A stretch of 64,000 nt of DNA from Lonicera japonica. Its lineage: Eukaryota; Streptophyta; Magnoliopsida; Dipsacales; Caprifoliaceae. The notes under the pieces are model-generated. The model worked only from the letters and a program-made list of their open reading frames with translations, had not been told where the DNA came from and made no database searches. Shown here in pieces: positions 1-13,830 of this stretch. The position numbers and the translations under genes are program-made. Within the stretch, counting starts at the first letter, position 1; each line of letters begins with the position of its first letter. The stretch is taken from positions 10,738,394 to 10,802,393 of the forward strand of contig CM038470.1 of NCBI GenBank assembly GCA_021464415.1, given 5' to 3'.

Positions 1-331
1 CTATTAACGTTGGTCATCCCTCTAATGCTTATTTCATATATAATATATTACTATCAATATCTATAGTCTCTTCTTTCCACATACTAAATGGCGACTATAA
101 TGGCCTTTTCAACTTTATGATTTTGATTATCTGACATACCGTGATATGTTATTTTTTTTTTGAATTGTTATGATTTATTGATAAGCATTAATTTTGCTGC
201 TTGATGGCATTTTTTTTATACTATTGAGGTTCTTGTGCCTTTTTTGGGTTCTTCATGTCTTGTTGGTTGCTCCCATTTTTTCGCCGGATATGTAATGTTT
301 TGTTAAATAATGATAGTTTGTTTTAGATGCT
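1..331. other. intergenic, no feature seen
   Basis: This stretch is AT-rich, with short T runs and no convincing coding segment. Its last five bases (327-331, ATGCT) are the left target-site duplication of the adjacent LTR element. Confidence 0.6.
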
Positions 332-1154
332 TGTTGGTCGGATTTTAACCCTAGAGGGGGGTGAATAGGGTTTATGAAACTAAATGCGGAATTAAAAACT
401 TTTCGAAAATGTTTAATTAATTAAACTAGCTAAACAACTATAACAAGGAAAATAAGCAAGCCAACCAAGCAAACTAAAGCACAAGCAATAAATATAGCAA
501 GTAAATAAAGAGCTTAAGTTAGAAAGATTAAACTAATCAAAGTTCAAGACTTTCGGTCCACACGGTTCAGTTTGTTAGACCATACATCCACGCTCGGTTA
601 GTCCCCCGAGAATTTTCACTAAAACCGTTTTTCTTTCGGGTGAAAACTAAACCGCTACAAGTGTATCTTTCTCACACACTCTACAAGTATTGCTTTACCA
701 CAATACTCTCACAAGAATCTCTCTTGCTAACTTGTGAGATTTACCTCTCACAATCACTAAATAAGAATTAAACTCCTTGTTATCCTATAAGATTTACCTC
801 TCACAAATGAATATTAAATTTTTAGTGATTCACACCAATGAATAACAACTCTCAAGTGTTTAATAGATACAATTTGAAGCTCACACTAGAGTTATCTTGA
901 TTGATCAAATAAATAGCTCAAAAATGAATAATTATGATAAAATCTAAAGCTTGAATCTTTGAATAATGAAGATAGATGAAATATGAGTTTCTGTAAGTGT
1001 TCAAGCTTGCCAAAATGTGTCTTAGATAGTGTATATATAGTCCTAAAGATGATATAACAGTTTTAGAGGTTTTGTAGAAGTTTGGCATAAAAAATGGTAA
1101 AAAAATCATATTTTCAACGGCTATATTTTGGGGCATCAATCAACTGAGCAAAGC

Positions 1155-1172
1155 CCATCAGTCGACTGATGG
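1155..1172. repeat. 18-bp perfect palindrome (SalI-core motif)
   Basis: CCATCAGTCGACTGATGG is its own reverse complement. A second copy of the AGTCGACTGA core follows near 1179-1188, and a decayed copy (CCATCAGTCAACTCATGG) lies at about 1196-1213. All lie inside the solo LTR, directly before the nested hAT insertion, whose target duplication overlaps the last copy. Confidence 0.8.
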
Positions 1173-1217
1173 ACCCTTAGTCGACTGAGTATAAGCCATC
1201 AGTCAACTCATGGGTAC

Positions 1218-1822
1218 TAGGGGTGTTGTCAGAAATCCAAAAACCGAACGAACGAACCGAACCGAACCGATCCGTTGCAATCCAAAATTTCCCGAACCGA
1301 AAAAAATTGAAACCGAAATAAAAAACCAAAATCGAAACCGATTGATTTGGGTCGATATGGGTTGGGGATTCGGGGTCCCCGAATTGGACCGAAAAAACCG
1401 AATCTTTAAAAAAAAAAAATTGCTAACTTAATGTGATTACTTAAGTTGTTTTACAATACGTTGAAAAAAAATGAAACTTTTTTACAACATTTATATTATA
1501 TAAATGACCCAACCTTATGGATCATTCACATTTATAAATAATTACTTACGCTAATTATTAAAATAAATACATTATATAATTTTTTTGTAGCGACTTTTGA
1601 GTGAACTTATATTTTTAGTGCAATTTTGAACTAAAGTTTTAACAATAAAAAAAAACGAATGAGACCGAACCGGACCGAAACCGAATAATTTGGGGAGGGT
1701 TTGGGTTTCATAGGTATGAAAACCAAAATCGAACCGAACCGAAACCGAAACCGAACTATAAAGTTTGGGGAGGGTTTGGAGTACCCCAGTTTCTACCCTG
1801 ACCGAAACCGAAAACACCCCTA
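1218..1822. mobile_element. non-autonomous hAT element (605 bp)
   Basis: The terminal inverted repeats are TAGGGGTGTT at 1218-1227 and AACACCCCTA at 1813-1822. The flanking 8-bp duplication ATGGGTAC is perfect (1210-1217 and 1823-1830), which is diagnostic of the hAT superfamily. The interior is rich in CCGAA units in the subterminal regions and has no transposase coding. It is inserted in the solo LTR. Confidence 0.9.
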
Positions 1823-2021
1823 ATGGGTACCACTGTTCACCAGGCCAAAAATTTCAATTTTTAGACTTTTGCAAATTAGTTCCAAAATTAATTTTGATAC
1901 TTTGGGGATGTCAAAACTAAGTATCTAAGACACCTATTTTCATGGGAGCTCAAGATATGATCGTTTGAATTTATTTCAAAAATCGATTTTGTAAGAATGA
2001 TGTTTTTGAAATGATTTTGAT

Positions 2022-2361
2022 GAGTGGTCGATGGAGGGGGGGATCGGGGGGGGGATCCCCCCGAGATATTTTAAACCCCCATTAGTATTGGTATTAGTAT
2101 TTTTTTTAATAACATAGTTGTTGGCACTCTTTAAATAAAATTATGTATTTTTATTTTGTTATAAATTTTTTTATCTCTAAAAATTATTTTAGAGTGTTAA
2201 TTTTTTTTATGGAGTGTCTATAGTTATACCCATTATTATTTATATTATAAGTATTCAATACATTTAAGTGGATGTGTTTCCTCTTAATAAATTTATAGAG
2301 TATCATATTTTTTACGTTGTGTTTTGGCCCCCTCGTACTTCAAATCCTAAATCCGCCATTG
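2022..2361. mobile_element. decayed hAT-type MITE (340 bp)
   Basis: A perfect 8-bp duplication ATTTTGAT flanks it (2014-2021 and 2362-2369). The right end, AATCCGCCATTG, and the left end, GAGTGGTCGATGG, are decayed forms of the common plant hAT terminus CAGTGGCGGA. G-runs (2035-2053) follow the left end. This is a second nested insertion in the solo LTR. Confidence 0.75.
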
Positions 2362-2809
2362 ATTTTGATTCAAATATTGTTTTTTAATTAAGCTATGATG
2401 CATGTTCATGTTTGAGCTATATAAACAATGAATTAAGAAACTTTACATTAAACCTAAGTACTCACTCAATTACCGAATAATCGAGTCTTTGAAGGCTTCG
2501 ATTTGTTTCTTCAAATTGATCTTCTCTTGCAACTTTTGCTTTGAAACTTTTGATCCTTGTTCTTTTGTGCTTCATGAGATGTATGATAGCATAAGATAAG
2601 ATAGATCTTCCTTGACTTGTCCAATACTTTGTTGCCTTGGTTGTATATGGATTGAATGATTCTTGTCATGCTTTCTTTGAACAACCATGCTTTTCTTGAT
2701 TTTTCAAATAAATGAACTATAAACTTATATCAAGAAATATATTAAATTATACATGATTGATTTATTGTTATTATCAAAATAAGATTAAGACCTTTATGTC
2801 AACAATGCT

Positions 2810-4058
2810 GTTTAAAACTCGTTGAAATCACAGTGTGCCTTAAAGATACATTATCCTAGTGAATTTCTCATCTCCAACTGCTTTGTAAATGTTGACAAAT
2901 ATCATATCCCTATGAACACGCATTCTATATTTTTGAGTTTGAATATCATTAGTAACCATTTTAGGATTAATTACATTAATTTAGATAATCAATTAAATAT
3001 TCATGTTTATTTATTAATAAGGGCAATTCCGAAATAATGTAAATATAATTTTATTAATACCAAAAATATAATTTTGTATTTGAATCAAAATTGTCCTTAA
3101 CGCTAACCTTTTTAAAAAGATTGTCTTTCGTTAAAAAGGGAATACAACATTTATTCTTTAAAAAAAAAAAAAACTTTAAATTATAACTACGGGAATGTAT
3201 CCCTTTCCTCCCAAAATCCAATATCATTCTGCCCTCACACATTGTTTACTGATTGTACGTGATAATTTGTTAATAATGTTTTAAGTTTCAACTTTCAACC
3301 ATTAGATACGACACGCGCGAGAAATAGGGCATACTAGACTTACTTGCAAAGAGGATCAAAGTAACGTTTAACACGCGCGTAACTTGAAATTTAGAGCTTA
3401 TTGAGCATTAACATATTGACTCTTCAAGAGATTATTTATGAACGAAGTTCTATTCGAATGATCGTGAGTTGAATTCAAGTAGCGCTTGATTTGAACCCTA
3501 ATCAAAGGATTTAAAAAATTAAATATCTTCAAAGTCTCCAATTAGTAGTTTTAACACAGTTATTTTTGTACGCATTGAATGTTCATGTAATAAAAACATA
3601 TATTCAATAGTTCATGTAATCACCTAGTGGCATAAGAACAAGTAATGCACCTTTTTAAACGTATTGAATAATTTGATTGGTCATGTTAAACAACATATAT
3701 TTACTGATGTATATGTTGCTCAACATAAATTACATCATAATAATTTGGAAAAAAATAAATAAAAGAAATAGAGGGTAAAACAAAAGAAAAAGATGGATGT
3801 TTCCAATTAGAAAAAGAAGAGTGGAAAGAGATTCCCACTCACCAAAAAAGTGAATAAATGAAGACCCCAGCAAGGAGGAGTGATTCTCAGTCTTTTTCAC
3901 AAAGGAGACGTGATATACAACAAACACAAGGGAAAATACGAGAAAGTGAATTGACTCTTTTTATACGGTGACGATGAGACCACATTACACACATTAAACA
4001 GTACTATTTTTTTTTTAAAAAAGAATATTATCACTTTCCTATTTAATATATTTGCTAA
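2810..4058. other. intergenic, no gene seen
   Basis: AT-rich sequence with scattered short open frames that lack codon structure or family resemblance. I see no gene here. Confidence 0.5.
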
Positions 4059-4375
4059 GCTTCGTTTGATTTACGGAAGATAAATCAATTCTCTTGTTTT
4101 TCTCACAAGAGTGTGAAACTAAAGCTTCTGTCAAGTTTATTTTCTTGTATTTGGTAAAGTACGTAAAGTATTTAGGTAAGAGTATTGTTGTCTAAATTTT
4201 TTCTAATAAATGATAGGAAATAAAAGGGGAAAATCAATCCCATAAGTTTTGAGACGAATGACTTTACCCCTACTTTACCCTCTATCAAGAAAATATTTTT
4301 GAAATTTGTACTTACCAAATAAAAAAAATGAAAGATTTTTTTTTTGAATGTTCAAATCCACAAATCAAACTAGGC
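4059..4375. mobile_element. Tourist-like MITE, family A copy 1
   Basis: The left end GCTTCGTTTGATTTACGG and the right end CACAAATCAAACTAGGC form an imperfect inverted repeat. The interior shares blocks (GGAAAGTATTTAGG-like, TGACTTTACCCC, ACCAAATAAA) with the copies at 27777, 39950 and 40321. The left flank is TAA but the right flank has diverged, so this copy is older. Confidence 0.65.
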
Positions 4376-5354
4376 ATCATAATATAAAGAGTTTTACATC
4401 ATTTTTTTATTATTATTCTATTATTGATCTGAGAGGATTTAGTTTATTTTACAATAAAAATGTATGAAACATTATACAGGTACTAATAAAATCATTAGCT
4501 TAATAAATTGAATAATAAGAAAATGAATTTGTTCTTGAGTGGATGCACTTTTTAGTACAACGTATACTGAATCTACAAATTTAATTATTCAAAATTGATA
4601 TATGTATCATTATTCTATAAGAATATCCAAATGCGATAAAATTTAATTTAAAGGTCCATGAACTAAAGAACCACCTTAGGAGAAAAAGAAACGTTATTAA
4701 CAAGTTGATGTTAATCAGAATAAATGATACGGTGTGTATACATGTCAAGCTTTACAATTGTTGGTGATAGCATTAGTACGAAAAATCATGATTACTTCAT
4801 TATTCAAAAAAAGAAATTAATCATAATTTTTTGAGACATTTTTTTTTTCTTTTGACAAGAATTGATACACAATTAATAAACAAATACAAATAAACAAATC
4901 GTAAATATAAATGTTGAAGAAATTTTGACACTGAGATGGTATAAATGTTAGAAAATTATCCGCATATTTTATATATATTCGGGTATACATGTACCATCTG
5001 ACAAGGTAGAATTCTGAACAAAAGTTATAGAGTAGTGTGTAATGTTTCCATCAATCAATTGAAAAGTAAAAGTTTTTGGGTCCCGAAATTTCGTTCAATC
5101 GGTATCATAATATTTAGTGCTGCAAAAAGTTTGTAGGGACAAAGAAAAATTAAGCTAACAATGATTGAGTTTATAAATCTCCAAGACCATTTCTATCAGA
5201 ATGGCTAAATAGTTATATTTGGCTTTTTCATTACTTTATTATGTAAGGTAAATAGGTAAAAAGGTGGCTACAAGTATAAATCAAAACTAAATTTAATGAC
5301 CGACAAAATTTAAACTTACACGATCAATGAAGAGTAGTCGTAAGTTAGAGCACT

Positions 5355-5645
5355 CTCACGACACATGATGTGTTGTGAGAAATGTTGAAAATCCCTTAGC
5401 TAATATATCATCTATCGTGGCACATAAAAATTCAAAATTTACATTCAGCTGATAGATCATGCATCGTGCATGCAATAATGAAGTGAAAACAAAGCACTTT
5501 CATTTCGAAAATGAAAGAAAAAAAAAAACAAAAAATGCTTGCCACGACACATCTTGTGTCGTGGGAAGCAAACACAGCTGGCCGATAAATTATATATCGT
5601 GGGAGGGATAAAAATGGTTGCACGACGCATCATAAATCGTGCAAG
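5355..5645. repeat. cluster of short hairpins with CACGACACAT/ATCGTG modules
   Basis: There are at least three strong palindromes. 5355-5379 has arms of 12 nt with one mismatch, 5536-5570 is near-perfect over 35 bp, and 5618-5644 has 8-nt arms TTGCACGA/TCGTGCAA. Looser ATCGTG-containing modules sit between them. Such subterminal palindromes are known from plant CACTA elements, so this may be a CACTA remnant. Clear termini or a 3-bp target duplication were not found. Confidence 0.6.
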
Positions 5646-6081
5646 TTAAATTTAGCTTTCTTCCACTACGTGTACTAAAATTTTTTACCCACTAAAATGG
5701 TCGCACTCTTGCTGAATGTTTCGAACACCTCGTATTCCCGTAGTTGAGAAGGTAGACGTCTCCAATACCTATTGGCAAATTTGTATAGATAGTTAAATAA
5801 TTAAACTTGTCTGCGTAATTGCATGAATTCAAAATACATTATTAGAAAGATAGGCAGGGAACCTAAAAGTTCTGTACTTTGCATTTTGGCACTCTGCACA
5901 ACACTGCACTGGCAGAATAATTTCTTTCTTATAATCTATTTAATATTAAGAATCAGGAACTACTAGAATCGAGTAAATTATACTTCTCGAAATCAAGTTC
6001 CTCTAAATATTGAATCCACAATTCAAAGTCGACTCCGATAGAATATTGTAGACGCTATTAAGAACAAAATTTCTGTCTGTG

Positions 6082-6105
6082 ACGTGGCATGTGAACGTGC
6101 CACGT
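6082..6105 (+). promoter_or_regulatory. inverted pair of ABRE/G-box-like sites upstream of DHAR
   Basis: ACGTGGCA (6082-6089) and its exact reverse complement TGCCACGT (6098-6105) are separated by 8 nt. ACGTGGC is the core bound by plant bZIP factors of the ABF/AREB and G-box classes. The pair lies about 100 nt before the DHAR start codon and just upstream of a TATA-like ATAAATA at 6122-6128. A further CACGTG sits at 6166-6171. Binding by bZIP factors is inferred. Confidence 0.65.
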
Positions 6106-6121
6106 ATCGAAGTCGAAAAGC

Positions 6122-6128
6122 ATAAATA
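6122..6128 (+). promoter_or_regulatory. TATA-like element of the DHAR promoter
   Basis: ATAAATA lies 78 nt before the start codon and 17 nt after the ABRE pair. The spacing is compatible with a transcription start near 6150-6160. No transcript evidence is available. Confidence 0.45.
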
Positions 6129-6176
6129 CGAGCGCTCACCGACTCTCGAAAGGATCGATCTCTCTCACGTGAATTG

Positions 6177-6200
6177 GTTCGTTCGTTCGTTCGTTCGTTC
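6177..6200 (+). repeat. (GTTC)6 microsatellite in the DHAR leader
   Basis: Six GTTC units end 5 nt before the ATG of DHAR. The tract is probably transcribed as part of the 5' leader. Confidence 0.8.
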
Positions 6201-6205
6201 AATCA

Positions 6206-9132
<2,927 letters not shown>

Positions 9133-10766
9133 ATTTGTTCTAGAATCTAGCTTATAATCACGCACAGGAATATGAATCTTAAACTTTATATGTACGGGAT
9201 TAAATTTAAACAAAGACGACACAGGTTGCTCTTATGTCTAATGCATAATTAGTCTGCTTGTGCTTGTTAGGTATGATAAGATATTTTATGGGAGGTTAAA
9301 AATATATTGTGATAGATTTGCCTTTTGTGTTTTTGTATTAGCTCTTCTGCGTGATTTGCAGTTTATGAATACTAAATATTTGTGCGCGTAGATTAAGGGG
9401 GAGGGTATAAATGTTATACCTGCAACCAATGTGACTCAAATTTGGGATCTTTGGTGGGGGTTCATTTACCACTTGGGTGTGACCACTCATTCAACTTGGG
9501 ACGCCCCTTGAACATATGTACCACCATGGTCCTCACTGAAAGGTGTTAACCCAAGTTTATTAACAAAAAATGTGTTGGCTCAAGTTACTCCCCAATAGGT
9601 GTTGGCCTAAGTTATTGATTGAAGTCGCTGGAACAGCAAAAGCGTATTATCAGTGAGACTTGCCTAATCAGTGTCAGTGTTAACACTGGTTGATTTGGCA
9701 GTGATCAAGAGCTGCGATAGGGTGTTAAGATTTCTGTGTTTGGTTCATGGTTTGAACATTCTCTCCTTAATCCTCCCCCATCCCCTAGTTTGAAGATGTT
9801 ATTATCTATTTTCGGGTATTAAACACAAATATTAGTAAAAGTGCTTCAATAAGCATGAAAGTGGAACACAAACGATTTATCACTAAATTTTCATGTTGGT
9901 CAAGCAGGTGCTAGTGCGATGAAGAAAAAGGTCGAAACATTGAAAACATTCTTACTGGTAATTATAAGTTGTCATATTTTCTTTTCCGCTTTACCGTAGC
10001 AGCTTTCCTTTATCCTCTCTAAAAATGTCAATATTTTCTCTTTAGTTCAACCTTGTGAGTGCCTTTCCAAAAAAATATTTAAGCATCGTCGCATAAGCAA
10101 TAGGATTCAGACACAAGACAATGGCAAGAGTAGAACGAATATTGTCTCGTACGCAATAGCATCGTTGCATGAGAGTGACTGTTTAACAAGAAAGAATACC
10201 TAGATTTTCTGGTAAAGAACCATTGTTTGAGCGTCTTCCTTAACTAGTTTAAATGTAGACCCCTTAAAATTTTATACACCACATGTCAAGTATCCAGCAA
10301 TGCAGAGGGGAAAATTGGAGGAAGTGGATAACGGACAGGAACGAATCTGCAGTCGCATAGCCAGGCCAAACAAAACGTCACTGTGGCGTTTGGGCAGTAA
10401 TCAAGCAACCTTATTAAGAAAGAACGGTTTGAACCCTGTTCCGATTATTCTGAATAAAGTTGGAAAAATGAAGATCCACATTGGTGTGGGGTAGCAAAAT
10501 TCCACTGCCACGCGCTCCTTTTCATCTCACAATTCTTTTTCTAATGTTCCACTCAATGGGGTTAAAATATTTTCTAATGACATGCGTCTCAAATTTATTG
10601 TACAGATAGTGTATAAATGTAATTTGCTGATTTCTTTAGTAAAGGGTTCTAATTTTTCCTTCCTAGTTCCTAATCAAACAGTAATTACACAAAAATTCTT
10701 CACAAAATACAATACAAACCTCATAAAATGAACAAAAATATAATCTTTACAATAACAACAATTATT
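9133..10766. other. convergent gap between DHAR and ARM gene
   Basis: It holds the 3' untranslated regions of both convergent genes. The middle part (about 9400-9700) has short repeated phrases such as GTGTTGGC(T/C)(C/T)AAGTTA, but I see no coding region and no element with clear ends. Confidence 0.5.
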
Positions 10767-13029
10767 TCATGAAGAATGACTTGACAATAAAGATTCAAAC
10801 CGAGAGTCTACAGTCCAAGCATCAAGTGATTTCAACAATTCAATAGCCTTGTTCTTCCCTTTACTAGTCCCGTATTGAGCAACATCTTCAATCCCATCAA
10901 ACGCACTCAATCCCATCATCATTTCGCGTACACCATTACCAAAATCTTCCCTCCCACACTGTATCAAATTCAACATTGCAGAAACCGCGTTCTCCTTTGT
11001 CCTCAGGCTAGATCCTGTCGCCGGATCCAACAAATCAACCAAAACTCCGACGTAATCCCTGAATGCATCGCCAGCCTCCTCACATCCGGCAACCTGAGCC
11101 AGTTCACAGTCAGAAAATTTTATGAGTCATTATGTATTTTTAGTTTCACACCAATTGCAAAAACTAAACTCTCTGAAAAGAATAAGGAACGGATAATGTT
11201 ATTCGATTCCAAAAAACATAACAAGGGTAAATGAACCTCCGTCCCTCGTACCTTTTCTCTTAGATTATTGCGGTCCAAATTCATCTAGGATGCAATTTTG
11301 GAACACATTTTGAGCTAAATAGCATTTTTCATGATTCATACACAATAGGCTTGAGCCACATAGTTAATGTTTAATCTTTTATGATTAGACTTCACTAATA
11401 ACTTTTTTTTCTACCATTTAGTTAGGGTGATAAAACAAACCAAGTTCCCCTCGTAAAAGCTTGTTTGGACTTGTACACATTTTGTAGCTTCCTATGTTAG
11501 CTTAGCTTGATAACATCCAAAATATTGTACAACTATGTTACGAATCAATACTAAGGGGTTGTTCACTTGCCACTTAAATTTGAAAATTTAAAAAGTTGTT
11601 TAGTAACCTAAAAAATTAAGTGGTAACTTAATTTTTACTACTTTAAAACTTAAAATTTTCATCCAAAATTTTAAGTGCCAACTTTGTCACTTAAATCTGA
11701 AACTTAATTTTAAAAGATGTAAAATGTTCATAGTGGGTGTTCTCTCTCACTGTTGATATCGCCACTGTGAACCCCATGAACACCATTGTTGTGCAGCCCC
11801 ACTGCAAACCCTAGCCGCCGTTGATACCAAGCCGCCAAACCTAGCTGTCGTGAACCCCCGCCAATAACCCTAGCCGCCCCCTTTCAAAGGTGATTTTGCC
11901 TTCGTTTTTGTCCTATTTTTCTTTTCAGATCTTCTGTAGTATAGGTAATGTAGCAAAGACCCAATTTCAAATATGCTTGAGTGGGGTTTTGATTTTCTAA
12001 AACTTCTTGTTTGGATTCATTGTGTAAATTTAGGTTTGTTAAATTCTATAAGTGCTTTGCAATTTGCATATATATATATATGTGTGTGTGTGTCGTAAAT
12101 TATGAAGTTGATCATGCTTTGCTCTAGCCAATTAATAAGTTATTTTTGATTGCTTCTTCGTAATATGATTTCACTACTAAGGTGAGTTTTAAGAATTAAA
12201 CAAACAGCTTTTTCTGTTTCAAGCTTTTTTACTAAAAGCCACCTAAAATTCAGCTCGCTTAAACTAGGTTAAAAATCAGAGCAAACCAAACTTGAACTAA
12301 TTCGTAAGACTGAAAATATTTTATGAACCAAGCTTGAACGTTAGGCACGACTTGAAGGTGTCAATTATACACCAACCAAATATACAAGAAATCTACACTG
12401 TTAGAATGTGGTTTGGACCTCACCTGAGCGATGACCGCCGTGGCGTCCTCCACGAACCCCACCCTACCGTCCTTAACCACCACCGAGAACAGCGCCGGCA
12501 CAGCCCCCAGCTCTATCACCGTCGCTCTGTTCATCGGGTACAGCGAGATCCCGAATAGCGCTTTGAGCGCGTCCTTCACCGTCCTCGGAGGAGCGTGGGG
12601 GTCACGCACTATGTCTACGAGCGCGTACACTATGTCCCTCTTCGATCCGATTATGGATCTGTAGTCGTCCACCGCTACCAGGCTGTAGATGGTGGCGGCG
12701 GCGGCCGATCTGGCAGCGGGTGGCGAAGACTCGCTGCGGAGAGCATGGGAGAGGGCGTCGAGGAGGCCGCGGGTGGACATCAGGCACTCGCGCGAGGATA
12801 TGGAGAGGTTGAGGAGCGTGGCGGTGGCGTTTTCCTGTGACACAGGGGAGGGCGAGTAGAGAGTTTCGGCGATGTAAGGGACGGCACCTGCGTCGGCGAT
12901 TAAAGGGCGGCTCTCGGGATCGTGCTTGGAGATTAAGCGAAGCTCACATAGAGCTTCGGTTCGGGTTTGTTCGGAAACGGAGGATAACTTTTTTACGAGA
13001 GTTTTAGCCGTTCGGCGCTTTACTTCCAT
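10767..13029 (-). CDS. ARM-repeat protein without U-box (PUB-like)
   Basis: The two exons are 13029-12424 and 11093-10767, with a phase-0 GT-AG intron of 1,330 nt. The product is 310 aa. The ATG at 13029 (start of MEVKRRTAKTL) is chosen because the frame upstream has no other ATG. From about residue 8 the protein consists of armadillo-type helical repeats. Recognisable pieces are EALCELRLISKHDPESRPLI, AGAVPYI, SQENATATLLNLS, ARSAAAATIYSL and KENAVSAMLNLI. These resemble the ARM half of plant U-box E3 ligases, but the U-box is absent, so ligase activity is not expected. A role as a protein-binding adaptor is inferred. Exon 1 is markedly GC-rich compared with surroundings. Small ARM-only proteins of similar size exist in other plants. 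Confidence 0.88.
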
Positions 13030-13609
13030 GTTTTTTGTTTCTTTCTTTCTCTCAAAAAATTGGTGAGAATCGTTCAATTGTGGTCTTCCGTTCCGTCGTG
13101 TATATGAGAGGTGTTCAACTTGGGATTGGTGATGATGATAGAGACTGATCAGAGAGAATTTGGGTCTCTTTTCCAGTGTGGACAGACCGAAGTGGGGTAA
13201 CGTGTGGGATTTGGAAAACGATTGAGCAGCTAACTTTTACATATTTTCAGAGGAATTTGTGTGTACGATACTATATTATACTAAAAAGTTTAAAACGATA
13301 AAAGTTTGCGATTGTCAAACCAATTCTACCTAAACGACTCTTCTTCTGCTGGTAAAACACCACGACCATCAGAAAGCATAAGAATCAAAAACTCTAGTTT
13401 TTTAACGCACCGACGACCATGTGACAAAACCGCTGCTAAATATGCACATACTCTTTTTTTTTTTTTTTAGCCATACTCGTTTCATATATGTTGTTGAATC
13501 AAGATAATTTTTATAGCTCTAAGCACCGGTTTTGGACCCACGAGTTTATCTAACGCGGGTCAAAATTTAAAACATACAAAAATATATTTTAAGTTATAAA
13601 ATTTAATCG

Positions 13610-13830
13610 TTAGCATAATAACATTAATATTAACTTATCTCTCATTTGGTTGCATATTAGCATATATTTTAACTCATCTGTCATTTGGTTGCATATTGCA
13701 CTCTTAATGATTTTCATTGCTGAAAATGCTCGCTCAACACTTACCATTGTAACTGGTAAAGTGTAAGGCTAACTTCACAAGCAAATACACCAATTAATGG
13801 ATAACGAATATACTTTTTAGTTTCAACTTT
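13610..13830 (-). pseudogene. hAT transposase C-terminal (dimerisation) fragment
   Basis: On the minus strand, the segment reading down from about 13775 encodes TLPVTMVSVERAFSAMKIIK, the hallmark of the hAT C-terminal dimerisation domain. Just upstream, another frame reads KKYIRYPLI and then VYLLVKLAL, which normally precede that motif, so a frameshift has broken the gene. The frame ends at a TAA (13612-13610) after a short duplicated segment (CNQM repeated). No other transposase domain is seen nearby. This is a dead remnant, and the element's ends were not found. Confidence 0.75.

Larger units (their letters stand above)
332..2804 (-). mobile_element. solo LTR of a retrotransposon, with two nested hAT elements
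   Basis: The segment begins TGTTG and ends CAACA, a 5-bp inverted terminus of the TG...CA type used by LTR retrotransposons. It is flanked by a perfect 5-bp duplication ATGCT at 327-331 and 2805-2809. No gag/pol coding or second LTR is visible, so a solo LTR left by recombination is the simplest reading. Read on the minus strand, the start (TGTTGACATAAAGG) looks like plant LTR starts, and a TATA-like stretch lies near 1027-1036. Removing the nested elements at 1218-1822 and 2022-2361 leaves an LTR of about 1.5 kb. The retrotransposon family is not identified. Confidence 0.75.

Noticed and set aside
1210..1817. Open frames with repeated NRTEP/VSVSVR peptides
   Set aside because: They are translated CCGAA-rich subterminal repeats of a hAT element.
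12334..12840. Open frames on the plus strand across the ARM gene
   Set aside because: They are antisense shadows of GC-rich exon 1 of the minus-strand ARM protein and have no family resemblance.
13030..13077. N-terminal extension of the ARM protein (NDSHQFFERKKETKN)
   Set aside because: The extension has no ATG in frame; the first usable ATG is at 13029, where conserved sequence begins.
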